Translations under genes and position numbers: made by a program
Shown here: piece after piece, positions 7,288 through 13,670 of the stretch
How the letters are laid out: the number at the start of each line of letters is the position of its first letter
How positions within the stretch are numbered: position 1 is the first letter of the stretch
The notes under the pieces: generated by a model
Seen by the model: only the letters and a program-made list of their open reading frames with translations
Databases searched by the model: none
Told to the model about the DNA's origin: nothing
Assembly (NCBI GenBank): GCA_035557095.1
Contig: DATMEB010000199.1
Coordinates: 1-14,642 of the forward strand
Reading direction: 5' to 3'
Source: JALZDI01 sp035557095
GTDB taxonomy: Bacteria; Actinomycetota; Actinomycetes; Propionibacteriales; Nocardioidaceae
DNA length: 14,642 bases

Positions 7288-7829
7288 CACCGCTCAGCCC
7301 CGAGGATCCGCAGGATGTGCGGCGCCATCTCGCGCACCCGCTCTCGGACCTCCGCCCGCGTCAGGCTCGCGACGGGGTGCGCCGTCAGCACGAACTCGAA
7401 ACCGGGGAACCCGTACGCCTTCGCCATCGCCTCCGCGGTAACCCGGAACGCGTCGGTGCAGATGCTGACCGTGGGCACGCCGCTGCGCTCCAGGATGACT
7501 CCGTCGGCCAGACTGGCCGCACTGCACGAGCCTCAATCCCCGATCGCGGCGATGGCGAAGCTGCAGGTGGCCATGATCTCCTCGACCTGCGTCCGCTCCA
7601 CCGGCGTGCCGAAGTAGCCCTTGGTGAACATCAGCACGTCGCGCAGTTCGTACTGCTCGCGCAGGTAGGCGCCGATCTCCTCGAGCAGGACCGACCCGTT
7701 GGGCTTGCCGTTGCCCAGCAGCGCCAGCGTCTTGCCGTTCAGCGACGCGAGCCGTGGTGCCAGCGTGGAGTCCGACGCCTGGTCGGAGTCGCCGGTGGGG
7801 TCGAGGAGCAGCCGTCCTGGGTCGTTCAA
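7287..7829 (-). CDS. UGSC-family selenoprotein with in-frame UGA (Sec99)
   Basis: Read through the TGA at 7535-7533, this frame gives a 180-aa protein matching the UGSC (seleno)protein family throughout: LLLDPTGD, LAPRLASLNGKTLALLGNGKPNG, AAIGD-U-GSCSAASLADGV, GVPTVSICTDAF, and a C-terminal EVRERVREMAPHIL helix. The TGA falls exactly on the first position of the U/C-G-S-C motif (Sec99, Cys102), as in UGSC proteins generally, where it is either Sec or Cys. The frame stays open 82 codons past the TGA and ends in overlap with the next gene, so this is not a decayed gene. A SECIS-like hairpin follows the TGA. The start is the TTG at 7829, with GGAGGAGGG 6 bases upstream; longer frames reach into the divergent promoter. 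The U-G-S-C pair suggests a thiol/selenol redox site, but the reaction is unknown. No sel genes lie in the window. Confidence 0.85.
7497..7535 (-). promoter_or_regulatory. Candidate bacterial SECIS hairpin just 3' of the UGA
   Basis: In the mRNA, UGA (7535-7533) is followed by a lower stem GGCUC (7532-7528) pairing with GAGUC (7501-7497, one G-U). The apical stem CGGCC (7519-7515) pairs with GGCCG (7509-7505) around an AGUCU loop; an extra A-U pair would leave a GUC loop. The loop G and U lie 20 and 21 bases after the UGA. This is inside the usual bacterial spacing and, from memory, the same register as the GU of the Escherichia coli fdhF SECIS, where CUG also follows. Pairing was done by eye; no folding energy was computed. 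Confidence 0.65.
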
Positions 7830-7880
7830 CGGGCACCCTCCTCCGCGGCTGGTGACGTCGCGCCAGGCCGACCTTGCCGC

Positions 7881-7895
7881 GTTCGCTGTACGAAC
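7881..7895. promoter_or_regulatory. IclR-type operator palindrome GTTCG-N5-CGAAC (site 1)
   Basis: The sequence GTTCG CTGTA CGAAC is a perfect 5-bp inverted repeat with a 5-bp centre, the shape and size of known PcaU/PobR/IclR sites. It lies in the 173-bp divergent region, 51 bp before the selenoprotein TTG and 107 bp before the acyl-CoA synthetase GTG. The same palindrome recurs at 10685-10699. A TATAGA box at 7901-7906, just to its right, could be the -10 of the rightward promoter; no convincing -35 is seen. The remainder of the intergenic region shows nothing else I can name. Confidence 0.65.
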
Positions 7896-8002
7896 GGACG
7901 TATAGATAACGGACGCAGGTGACGCTAGGCAGTGCCATGCGGGCATGTCAACGTCTAGTCTGTCTGCGCTCGACACGTGCACGCCTGCGAGAGGGCCGGC
8001 CT

Positions 8003-9688
8003 GTGACCAGGACCCACAAGACCCGCGCAACGCCACGCACCGGCGGCTCCGACCGGCCGCCGGACGACAACCTCGGCTCGCTGCTGGAGTCCGTCACCGA
8101 CGTGGTCGCGCAGGTCGAGCCGGGCAGGGTCGTGCTGGTGCAGGGCGATCGCACCCGCACGTGGCTGCAGCTCGACGAGCGGGCCGACCGGTTGGCCGCC
8201 CACCTGCGCTCGGCAGGGGTGGTGCCCGGTGCGCGGGTGGGCATCGCGCTCTTCAACTCGGTGGAGTACGTCGAGACGCTCCTCGCGGTGTTCAAGCTGC
8301 GTGCCGTGCCCGTCAACGTGAACTACCGCTACCAGGAGACCGAGCTCGAGGAGGTCGCGGCCTACACCGGTCTCACCGGGCTGGTCTTCGACGCGTCGCT
8401 GCTGACGCCGATGCGCAACGTGCGGCCCCGGGTGCCGTCGCTGCGCTCGCTGGTGTGCGTCGACGAGGGAGACGGCAACGACGTCGTCGCGTACTCCGAC
8501 GCGATGAGCGCACCCAGGCACGAACGGCAGCGCCGCACTGGCCAGGACCAGATCATCGTGCTCACCGGCGGCACGACCGGGCGGCCCAAGGGCGTCGTGT
8601 GGGAGCACGCCGGGGTGCGTGCAGTGGTCTCGTCGGCGTACGGCCGCCGCGGTCTGCCGGTGCCTGCCGACCTTGCCGGGATCGTGGAGACCGCGCGGCA
8701 TCAGGTGGAGACCGGCGCCGCCCCGGTGATGATGCCGGTGTCGCCGCTCATGCACGGCACCGGCTTCTTCCTCACCCTCGGCAACCTGCTGCTCGGTGGT
8801 CGCGTCGTGCTCATGTGCAACCGCTCCTTCGACGCCGCGGAGGTCCTCTCGGCGATTCAGACGCACGGCGTGCAGGAGATGGCCATCGTCGGGGACGCTT
8901 TCGCCCGGCCGCTGCTGGCAGAGATGCGGCTGGCGTCGCAGCGCGGTGCGCCGTACGACATCAGCACGCTCGAGCGCGTCGTGAGCGCCGGTGTGCGCTG
9001 GAGTCCCGAGGTCCAGCGGGAGATGCTGCGACAGGGCCGGATGGTGCTGCAGGACTCGATCGCCTCCACGGAGGGCGGGCCGTACGGCCTCTCGACGGTG
9101 GGTCCCGGCGACCAGCCCGTGTCCGGCCGGTTCACGCTGCCGCCGAACGCCCGTGTGGTCACCGCGGACGGCACCGACGTGGTCCCAGGGAGCGGCGAGG
9201 TGGGTGTGCTCGCGAGCACGGGCGCGTTGCCGCTCGGGTACTTCGAGGACCCGAAGGCAACGGCCGAGGTGTTCCGGACGATCGACGGCGTGCGCTACGC
9301 CGTACCCGGCGACGCCGCCACGGTGGAGTCCGACGGCACCCTGACGTTGCTGGGACGGGGCAACAGCGTGGTCAACACCGGCGGCGAGAAGGTCTTCGTC
9401 GAGGAGGTCGAGGAGGCATTGCTCGGGCATCCGGAGGTCGATGACGCCGTCGTCGTCGGTGTGCCGAGCGAGCGTTGGGGGAGTCGGGTCACGGCGCTGG
9501 TGTGCGTGGCACCCGGAACGCATCCGACCGCGGAGGAGCTCAGCGAGCACGTCGGCCGGATCCTGGCGGGGTACAAGCGACCGCGCGAGGTGTTCCTCGT
9601 CGACGCGATCCGGCGCACCGCCTCGGGCAAGACCGACCGCCGCTGGGCGGCCGGCACGGCCCGCGACCTCTCCGCGGGTGAGGGCTGA
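8003..9688 (+). CDS. AMP-forming acyl-CoA synthetase (ANL superfamily)
   Basis: This 561-aa enzyme should activate a carboxylic acid to its CoA thioester via an acyl-adenylate. It shows the ATP-binding P-loop TGGTTGRPKG (residues 188-197), the STEGGPYG region, the hinge and C-terminal segment GRGNSVVNTGGEKVFVEEVE, and the catalytic lysine in TASGKTDRRW (K543). Length is normal for FadD-type synthetases. The GTG at 8003 is chosen for GAGAGGG 7 bases upstream and because the homologous region begins shortly after it; the frame is open back to 7919, through the promoter. It is divergent from the selenoprotein operon, and the operator between them is shared with the CoA-transferase promoter, so its substrate may belong to an aromatic or dicarboxylic acid route. 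Substrate class cannot be told from motifs. Confidence 0.88.
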   Translation: MTRTHKTRATPRTGGSDRPPDDNLGSLLESVTDVVAQVEPGRVVLVQGDRTRTWLQLDERADRLAAHLRSAGVVPGARVGIALFNSVEYVETLLAVFKLRAVPVNVNYRYQETELEEVAAYTGLTGLVFDASLLTPMRNVRPRVPSLRSLVCVDEGDGNDVVAYSDAMSAPRHERQRRTGQDQIIVLTGGTTGRPKGVVWEHAGVRAVVSSAYGRRGLPVPADLAGIVETARHQVETGAAPVMMPVSPLMHGTGFFLTLGNLLLGGRVVLMCNRSFDAAEVLSAIQTHGVQEMAIVGDAFARPLLAEMRLASQRGAPYDISTLERVVSAGVRWSPEVQREMLRQGRMVLQDSIASTEGGPYGLSTVGPGDQPVSGRFTLPPNARVVTADGTDVVPGSGEVGVLASTGALPLGYFEDPKATAEVFRTIDGVRYAVPGDAATVESDGTLTLLGRGNSVVNTGGEKVFVEEVEEALLGHPEVDDAVVVGVPSERWGSRVTALVCVAPGTHPTAEELSEHVGRILAGYKRPREVFLVDAIRRTASGKTDRRWAAGTARDLSAGEG

Positions 9689-9699
9689 CCCTTTCCTTC

Positions 9700-9779
9700 G
9701 CGCCGAGATTGCGCAAAGTGCCCAACAGTGGTGCCCAGGCTGGCCGCCTGCGTTCGGGCACTTTGCGCAGTCTCGGCGC
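9700..9779. repeat. Long inverted repeat between convergent genes (terminator or REP-like)
   Basis: Two 24-bp arms, 9700-9723 (starting GCGCCGAGATTGCGC) and 9756-9779, are inverted copies with one difference (T at 9709 against G at 9770, a U-G wobble in the rightward RNA). The loop is 32 bases. The pair fills the 145-bp gap between the acyl-CoA synthetase stop and the IclR stop, so it could end transcription from both sides. Neither arm is followed by a clear T-run. A dispersed palindromic repeat is an equally good reading. Confidence 0.75.
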
Positions 9780-9833
9780 CAAAGAATGCTGTCAACAGAG
9801 GACTGCTGCCAGTGGGTGGGTGCCGCTCGGCGG

Positions 9834-10604
9834 TCAGCGGCGGAGGTCGGACTCGATGCGCTGGACGGCCTCGCGGAGCATGGGGAGCAGCCGCCGCTTG
9901 GCGTTGTCCTTGGAGATGCGGCTGACGTGGGCGGACACGTTCACCGCCGCGGTCACGCGTCCGTCGCGTCCGCGCACGGGTACGGCGATCGAACGCAGCC
10001 CGGCCTCGAGCTCCTGGTCGACCATGGCCCAGCCCTGCGCCTGCGCCTGGCGTACGGCCGTGCGCAGCTCGTCGGGGTCCAGGACGGTGCTCTGCGTCAG
10101 CCGCTTGAGCTCGACCCGGTCGAGGTACGCCTCGAGTGCGTCAGGGTCCAGGCCGGCCAGCAGCACCCGGCCCATGGAGGTCGCGTACGCCGGAAAGCGG
10201 GTGCCGACGTTGATCGCGACCGTCATGATCCGCGACGTCGGGACACGCGCGACGTAGACCACGTCGTCGCCGTCGAGCACCGACATCGACGACGACTCCC
10301 CGACCTCGTGCACGAGCCACTCCAGGTGGGGCTCGGCGATGTCGGGGAGCGAAAGGCTCGACAGGTAGGCGTATCCCAGCTCGAGCACCCGCGGGCTGAG
10401 GGAGAACAGCCGGCCTTCGAACCGGACGTAGCCCAGGTCGACCAGCGTGAGCAGGAACCGGCGTGCGGCCGCGCGGGTCAGCTCGGTGCGCTTGGCCACC
10501 TCGCTGAGCGTCAGCTCGGCCGAGCCGGAGCCGAACACCCGGATCACCGAGAGCCCGCGCGCCAGCGACTGCACGTAGTGGTCCTCGCGCACCGCATCGA
10601 CCAC
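9834..10604 (-). CDS. IclR-family transcriptional regulator, PcaR type (paralogue 2)
   Basis: This 256-aa regulator has an N-terminal winged helix-turn-helix (about residues 10-70: YVQSLARGLSVIRVF, LTLSEVAKRTELTRAAARRFLLTLVDLGY). The IclR ligand-binding domain follows (LGYAYLSSLSLPDIAEPHL, VLDGDDVVYVARVP, GTRFPAYATSMGRVLLAGL). The sequence is typical of PcaR/PcaU/PobR regulators of protocatechuate and beta-ketoadipate genes. The GTG at 10604 has AAGGAG 7 bases upstream. It is transcribed away from catI, with an IclR-type palindrome in the shared region, so it probably controls the catIJ-pcaF-pcaHG operon and itself. Whether it represses or activates cannot be read from the sequence, though the site abuts the catI ribosome binding site. 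The helix is nearly identical to that of the regulator at 5032-5862. Confidence 0.9.
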   Translation of the reverse strand: MVDAVREDHYVQSLARGLSVIRVFGSGSAELTLSEVAKRTELTRAAARRFLLTLVDLGYVRFEGRLFSLSPRVLELGYAYLSSLSLPDIAEPHLEWLVHEVGESSSMSVLDGDDVVYVARVPTSRIMTVAINVGTRFPAYATSMGRVLLAGLDPDALEAYLDRVELKRLTQSTVLDPDELRTAVRQAQAQGWAMVDQELEAGLRSIAVPVRGRDGRVTAAVNVSAHVSRISKDNAKRRLLPMLREAVQRIESDLRR

Positions 10605-10661
10605 GGTGGTGCTCCTTGTCTCATCGACGTCTCGTTGACCGTCGCGAAGAGCATAACCTAA

Positions 10662-10684
10662 ACTCGTTCACGATAAGTACGAGT
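10662..10684. promoter_or_regulatory. Secondary inverted repeat ACTCGT-N11-ACGAGT beside operator
   Basis: ACTCGT at 10662-10667 and ACGAGT at 10679-10684 are perfect inverted arms with an 11-bp spacer, directly left of the GTTCG-N5-CGAAC palindrome. ACGAGT occurs again at 10703-10708, so that palindrome is flanked by direct copies 24 bp apart. It may be a second regulator contact; the arms are short, so chance is possible. Confidence 0.35.
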
Positions 10685-10699
10685 GTTCGCCATACGAAC
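10685..10699. promoter_or_regulatory. IclR-type operator palindrome GTTCG-N5-CGAAC (site 2)
   Basis: The sequence GTTCG CCATA CGAAC has exactly the same arms and spacing as the site at 7881-7895. It lies in the 109-bp region between the divergent iclR and catI genes, ending 14 bases before the catI ATG and just before its AGGA (10700-10703). A weak rightward promoter (TTCACG at 10667 and CATACG at 10691, 18-bp spacer) would be overlapped by it. This fits control of catI and autoregulation of the IclR gene. Confidence 0.7.
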
Positions 10700-10713
10700 A
10701 GGACGAGTCGAGC

Positions 10714-11535
10714 ATGGCAGAGATCAGCACGCTGCGCGAGGCAGTGGCCGAGCTGGTGCACGACGGCGACACGGTGGCGCTCGAGGGCTTCACGCACCTC
10801 ATCCCCACCCTCGCCGGACACGAGATCATCCGCCAGCAGCGGCGTGAGCTCACACTCGTGCGCATGACGCCCGACCTGGTCTACGACCAGATGATCGGGA
10901 TGGGCTGCGCGCGCAAGCTGGTGTTCAGCTGGGGCGGCAACCCCGGTGTGGGCTCGCTGCACCGGTTCCGCGACGCGGTGGAGAACGGCTGGCCCACCCC
11001 GCTGGAGGTCGACGAGCACAGCCACGCCGGCATGGCCAACCGCTATGTCGCGGGTGCGTCGCACCTGCCGTTCGCGGTGCTGCGCGGTTACCGTGGCAGC
11101 GACCTGACCGCACGCAGCGAGACCATCAGGACCGTGACCTGCCCGTTCACCGGCGAGGAGCTCACTGCGGTCTCGGCGGTCAACCCCGACGTGACCGTCA
11201 TCCACGCGCAGCGCGCCGACCGCGAGGGCAACGTCCAGCTCTGGGGCATCCTCGGCGTGCAGAAGGAGGCGGCGCTGGCCGCTCGGCGGGTGCTGGTCAC
11301 GGTCGAGGAGGTCGTCGACCACCTCGACGAACGTCCCGGCGCGATCGTGCTGCCCTCGTGGGTGGTGTCCGCCGTGGCGCAGGTGCCCGGAGGCGCACAC
11401 CCGTCGTACGCCGCGGGCTACACCCAGCGCGACAACGCCTTCTACAGCGACTGGGACAAGATCAGCCGCGACCGTGACACGTTCACGTCCTGGATGGAGG
11501 AGCACGTGCTCGAGCAGGTGGCGGTGACCCGATGA
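10714..11535 (+). CDS. catI: 3-oxoadipate CoA-transferase subunit A (CatI type)
   Basis: This 273-aa protein matches the CatI-type alpha subunit throughout: DGDTVALEGFTHLIPT, LVRMTPDLVYDQMIGMGCARKL, FSWGGNPGVGSLHRFRDAVE, VDEHSHAGMANRYVAGAS, VTVIHAQRADREGNVQLWGILGVQKEAALAA. With the beta subunit it transfers CoA from succinyl-CoA to 3-oxoadipate, the step before thiolysis in the beta-ketoadipate pathway. It is longer than the PcaI-type subunit and belongs to the glutaconate CoA-transferase-like branch. The ATG at 10714 follows AGGA at 10700-10703 and an IclR palindrome. It is the first gene of catIJ-pcaF-pcaHG, whose other members support the substrate. Related transferases act on other dicarboxylic acids, so the exact substrate is an inference from context. 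Confidence 0.9.
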   Translation: MAEISTLREAVAELVHDGDTVALEGFTHLIPTLAGHEIIRQQRRELTLVRMTPDLVYDQMIGMGCARKLVFSWGGNPGVGSLHRFRDAVENGWPTPLEVDEHSHAGMANRYVAGASHLPFAVLRGYRGSDLTARSETIRTVTCPFTGEELTAVSAVNPDVTVIHAQRADREGNVQLWGILGVQKEAALAARRVLVTVEEVVDHLDERPGAIVLPSWVVSAVAQVPGGAHPSYAAGYTQRDNAFYSDWDKISRDRDTFTSWMEEHVLEQVAVTR

Positions 11536-12392
11536 CGACCCAGGCCACGCCCAGCACGACAGCCAGCACCGGGACGGACTGGACCACCGACGAGATGATG
11601 TCGGTGGCCGCGGCCCGCGCACTCGACGGCGCGACGACCTGCTTCGTGGGCATCGGCCTGCCGAGTACGGCGGCCAACCTGGCGCGGCAGATCCACCAGC
11701 CCGGCCTCGTGCTGATCTACGAGTCGGGAACCATCGGCGCCAAGCCCGGTGTGCTCCCGCTGTCCATCGGCGACGGCGAGCTCGCCGACACCGCGGACTC
11801 GGTGGTCTCGGTGCCGGAGATCTTCAACTACTGGCTGCAGGCCGGTCGCTGTGACGTCGGGTTCCTCGGCGCCGCGCAGGTCGACCGTTTCGGCAACATC
11901 AACACCACGGTCGTCGAACGCGGCGACGGTCAGCCCGAGCTGCGGCTCCCCGGTGCCGGCGGCGCACCCGAGATCGCCGCGCACGCGGGCAAGGTGCTGA
12001 TCACCGTGCGGCACTCCCGCCGGGTGATGGTCGACCGGCTGTCGTTCGTGACCACGGTGGGCCACGGTTCGGGACCGGACGACCGCGAGCGCCTCGGCCT
12101 CGGCGGTGCCGGCCCGACCGAGGTGATCACCGACCTGGGCATCCTCGAACCCGACCCGCAGACCCGCGAGCTGACGCTGGTCGCCGTACACCCCGGTGTG
12201 ACCGTCGACCAGGTACGCGAGGCGACCGGCTGGGAGCTGAAGGTTGCTGACGACGTGCGCACGACGAGCCCGCCGACCGACGACGAGCTGAGCGCCCTGC
12301 GCGAGCTGAAGGACCGTACCGAGAAGGCCCATGCGAAGGAGGCCCAGGTGAAGGGGACCCAAGGGGAGGAGGCGCGGCGTGCAGGGTCGTGA
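11532..12392 (+). CDS. catJ: 3-oxoadipate CoA-transferase subunit B (CatJ type)
   Basis: This 286-aa beta subunit pairs with CatI. Family segments are VGIGLPSTAANLA, LIYESGTIGAKPGVLPLSIGDGEL, EIFNYWLQAGRCDVGFLGAAQVDRFGNINTTVV and LPGAGGAPEIAAHAGKVL. The glutamate of YESG (E64) is the expected CoA-accepting active-site residue of class I CoA-transferases. It starts at an ATG overlapping the catI stop by 4 bp (ATGA). The C-terminal 25 residues are a charged, K/E/Q-rich tail (EKAHAKEAQVKG onward). Its coding sequence is rich in AGGAGG-like purines and supplies the ribosome binding site for the next gene, which it overlaps by 14 bp. Confidence 0.9.
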   Translation: MTTQATPSTTASTGTDWTTDEMMSVAAARALDGATTCFVGIGLPSTAANLARQIHQPGLVLIYESGTIGAKPGVLPLSIGDGELADTADSVVSVPEIFNYWLQAGRCDVGFLGAAQVDRFGNINTTVVERGDGQPELRLPGAGGAPEIAAHAGKVLITVRHSRRVMVDRLSFVTTVGHGSGPDDRERLGLGGAGPTEVITDLGILEPDPQTRELTLVAVHPGVTVDQVREATGWELKVADDVRTTSPPTDDELSALRELKDRTEKAHAKEAQVKGTQGEEARRAGS

Positions 12393-13563
12393 CGTCTACA
12401 TCGTCGACGCGGTGCGCACGCCCGTCGGCCGGCACGGCGGCGCGCTCGCCGGCGTACGCCCGGACGACCTCGCCGCGCACGTGATCCGCGCGCTCGTCGA
12501 CCGGTCGCCGGCGCTGCCGCACGACCGCATCGACGAAGTCATCTTCGGCGACGCCAACCAGTCCGGCGAGGACAACCGCAACGTGGCCCGGATGGCGGTG
12601 CTGCTCTCCGGCCTGCCGACTTCGATCCCGGCTTCGACGGTCAACCGGCTGTGTGCCTCGGGTCTCGACGCCGTGCTGCAGGCCGCGCGCACGATCGCGG
12701 TCGGCGACGCCTCGGTGATGGTTGCCGGCGGGGTCGAGTCGATGACCCGCGCACCGTGGGTGCTGCCGAAGCCGGCGAAGGGCTTCCCCCGTGGCGACGA
12801 GACGCTGCACTCCACGACGCTCGGCTGGCGCATGGTCAACCCGAACATGCCCGCACAGTGGACGGCCTCGCTCGGCGAGGGTGCGGAGATCCTCGCTGAG
12901 GAGTACGCCTTGAGCCGAGAGGACCAGGACGCGTTCGCGCTGCGCAGCCATGAGCTCGCACTGCGGGCCTGGAAGGACGGGCTGTACGCCGACGAGGTGG
13001 TCCAGGTTCCCGACGCCGAGCTCGACCGCGACGAGGGCATCCGCGAGGGTCTGACCGGCGACAAGCTGGCCGGGCTCAAGCCGGTGTTCCGCAAGGCCGG
13101 AACCGTGACGGCGGGCAACGCCTCGCAGCTGTCGGACGGAGCGGCCGCGCTGCTGCTCGTCGACGAGGACGGGCTTGCCGCGCTGGGGGTCGAGCCGCTC
13201 GCCCGCATCAGCGCCACCGGCGTCGACGCGGTCGAGCCGCACCGCTACGGCATCGGACCGGTGCGCGCGGTGAACCGTGCGCTGGAGAAGGCCGGACGCA
13301 CCCTCGAGGACCTCGCGGTGCTCGAGCTCAACGAGGCGTTCGCGGCCCAGTCCCTGGCCTGCCTCGCGGAGTGGAAGGGCCTCGACCCCGAGGTCGTCAA
13401 CCCGCGTGGCGGCGCGATCGCCATCGGGCATCCGCTGGGCTGCTCGGGTGCCCGGCTGGCCGGTGGGCTCGCCTGGCAGCTCAAGCAGCGCGGCTCTGGC
13501 ACCGGCGTGGCCTCGCTGTGCATCGGCGTCGGGCAGGGCATGGCCGTCGTCCTGGATAGGTAG
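12379..13563 (+). CDS. pcaF: 3-oxoadipyl-CoA thiolase (PcaF)
   Basis: This 394-aa thiolase has the active-site nucleophile in STVNRLCASGLDA (C92), the histidine in GGAIAIGHPLGCSG (H351), and the second cysteine in SLCIGVGQG (C381). VAGGVESMTRAPWV is a further family segment. Thiolases of this type cleave 3-oxoadipyl-CoA with CoA to succinyl-CoA and acetyl-CoA, the last step of the beta-ketoadipate pathway. The start is GTG at 12379 with GGGAGGAGG about 7 bases upstream, overlapping the catJ end by 14 bp. The specific name relies on the flanking CatIJ and PcaHG genes; from sequence alone a general acetyl-CoA acetyltransferase is also possible. Confidence 0.9.
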   Translation: MQGRDVYIVDAVRTPVGRHGGALAGVRPDDLAAHVIRALVDRSPALPHDRIDEVIFGDANQSGEDNRNVARMAVLLSGLPTSIPASTVNRLCASGLDAVLQAARTIAVGDASVMVAGGVESMTRAPWVLPKPAKGFPRGDETLHSTTLGWRMVNPNMPAQWTASLGEGAEILAEEYALSREDQDAFALRSHELALRAWKDGLYADEVVQVPDAELDRDEGIREGLTGDKLAGLKPVFRKAGTVTAGNASQLSDGAAALLLVDEDGLAALGVEPLARISATGVDAVEPHRYGIGPVRAVNRALEKAGRTLEDLAVLELNEAFAAQSLACLAEWKGLDPEVVNPRGGAIAIGHPLGCSGARLAGGLAWQLKQRGSGTGVASLCIGVGQGMAVVLDR

Positions 13564-13588
13564 TAGGTCATGCCGATAGGTGACAGGT
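13556..13588 (+). repeat. Direct repeat ATAGGT-N3-AGGT, two copies 20 bp apart
   Basis: ATAGGTAGTAGGT (13556-13568, covering the pcaF stop codon) and ATAGGTGACAGGT (13576-13588) share 10 fixed positions plus spacing. A 20-bp offset is two helical turns, so they could be regulator contacts in the 107-bp gap before pcaH, although the low information content leaves chance open. Confidence 0.4.
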
Positions 13589-13595
13589 ACGGCAG

Positions 13596-13649
13596 ACCGC
13601 ACCATGGCTGGGGCTGCAACCGACTCGACCGCATGATGGCTGAGGCTGC
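13596..13649 (+). repeat. 22-bp direct repeat pair upstream of pcaH
   Basis: Copies at 13596-13617 and 13628-13649 share ACCGCA, ATGGCTG and GGCTGC in the same order and match at 19 of 22 positions, offset by 32 bp (about three helical turns). They lie 22 bp before the pcaH ATG. They could be a duplicated operator or a small duplication. No hairpin terminator is evident in this gap, so read-through from pcaF is expected. Confidence 0.6.
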
Positions 13650-13670
13650 TGGAGAGGTTGAGGAGTCGCG

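Noticed and set aside
7533..7535. TGA in the UGSC gene as a true stop, making a truncated gene or pseudogene
   Set aside because: It falls exactly on the Sec/Cys position of the motif, the frame stays intact and family-like to a coupled stop, and a SECIS-like hairpin follows. The stop reading cannot be fully excluded without selABCD evidence.
7830..8036. N-terminal extension of the UGSC gene back to 8036
   Set aside because: It would run through the divergent promoter, the palindrome and the acyl-CoA synthetase start; the TTG at 7829 has a strong ribosome binding site and matches where family similarity starts.
7955..9550. Minus-strand open frame of 531 codons opposite the acyl-CoA synthetase
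   Set aside because: It shows no recognisable motif and low-complexity H/R/G-rich composition, and the plus strand has a complete ANL enzyme.
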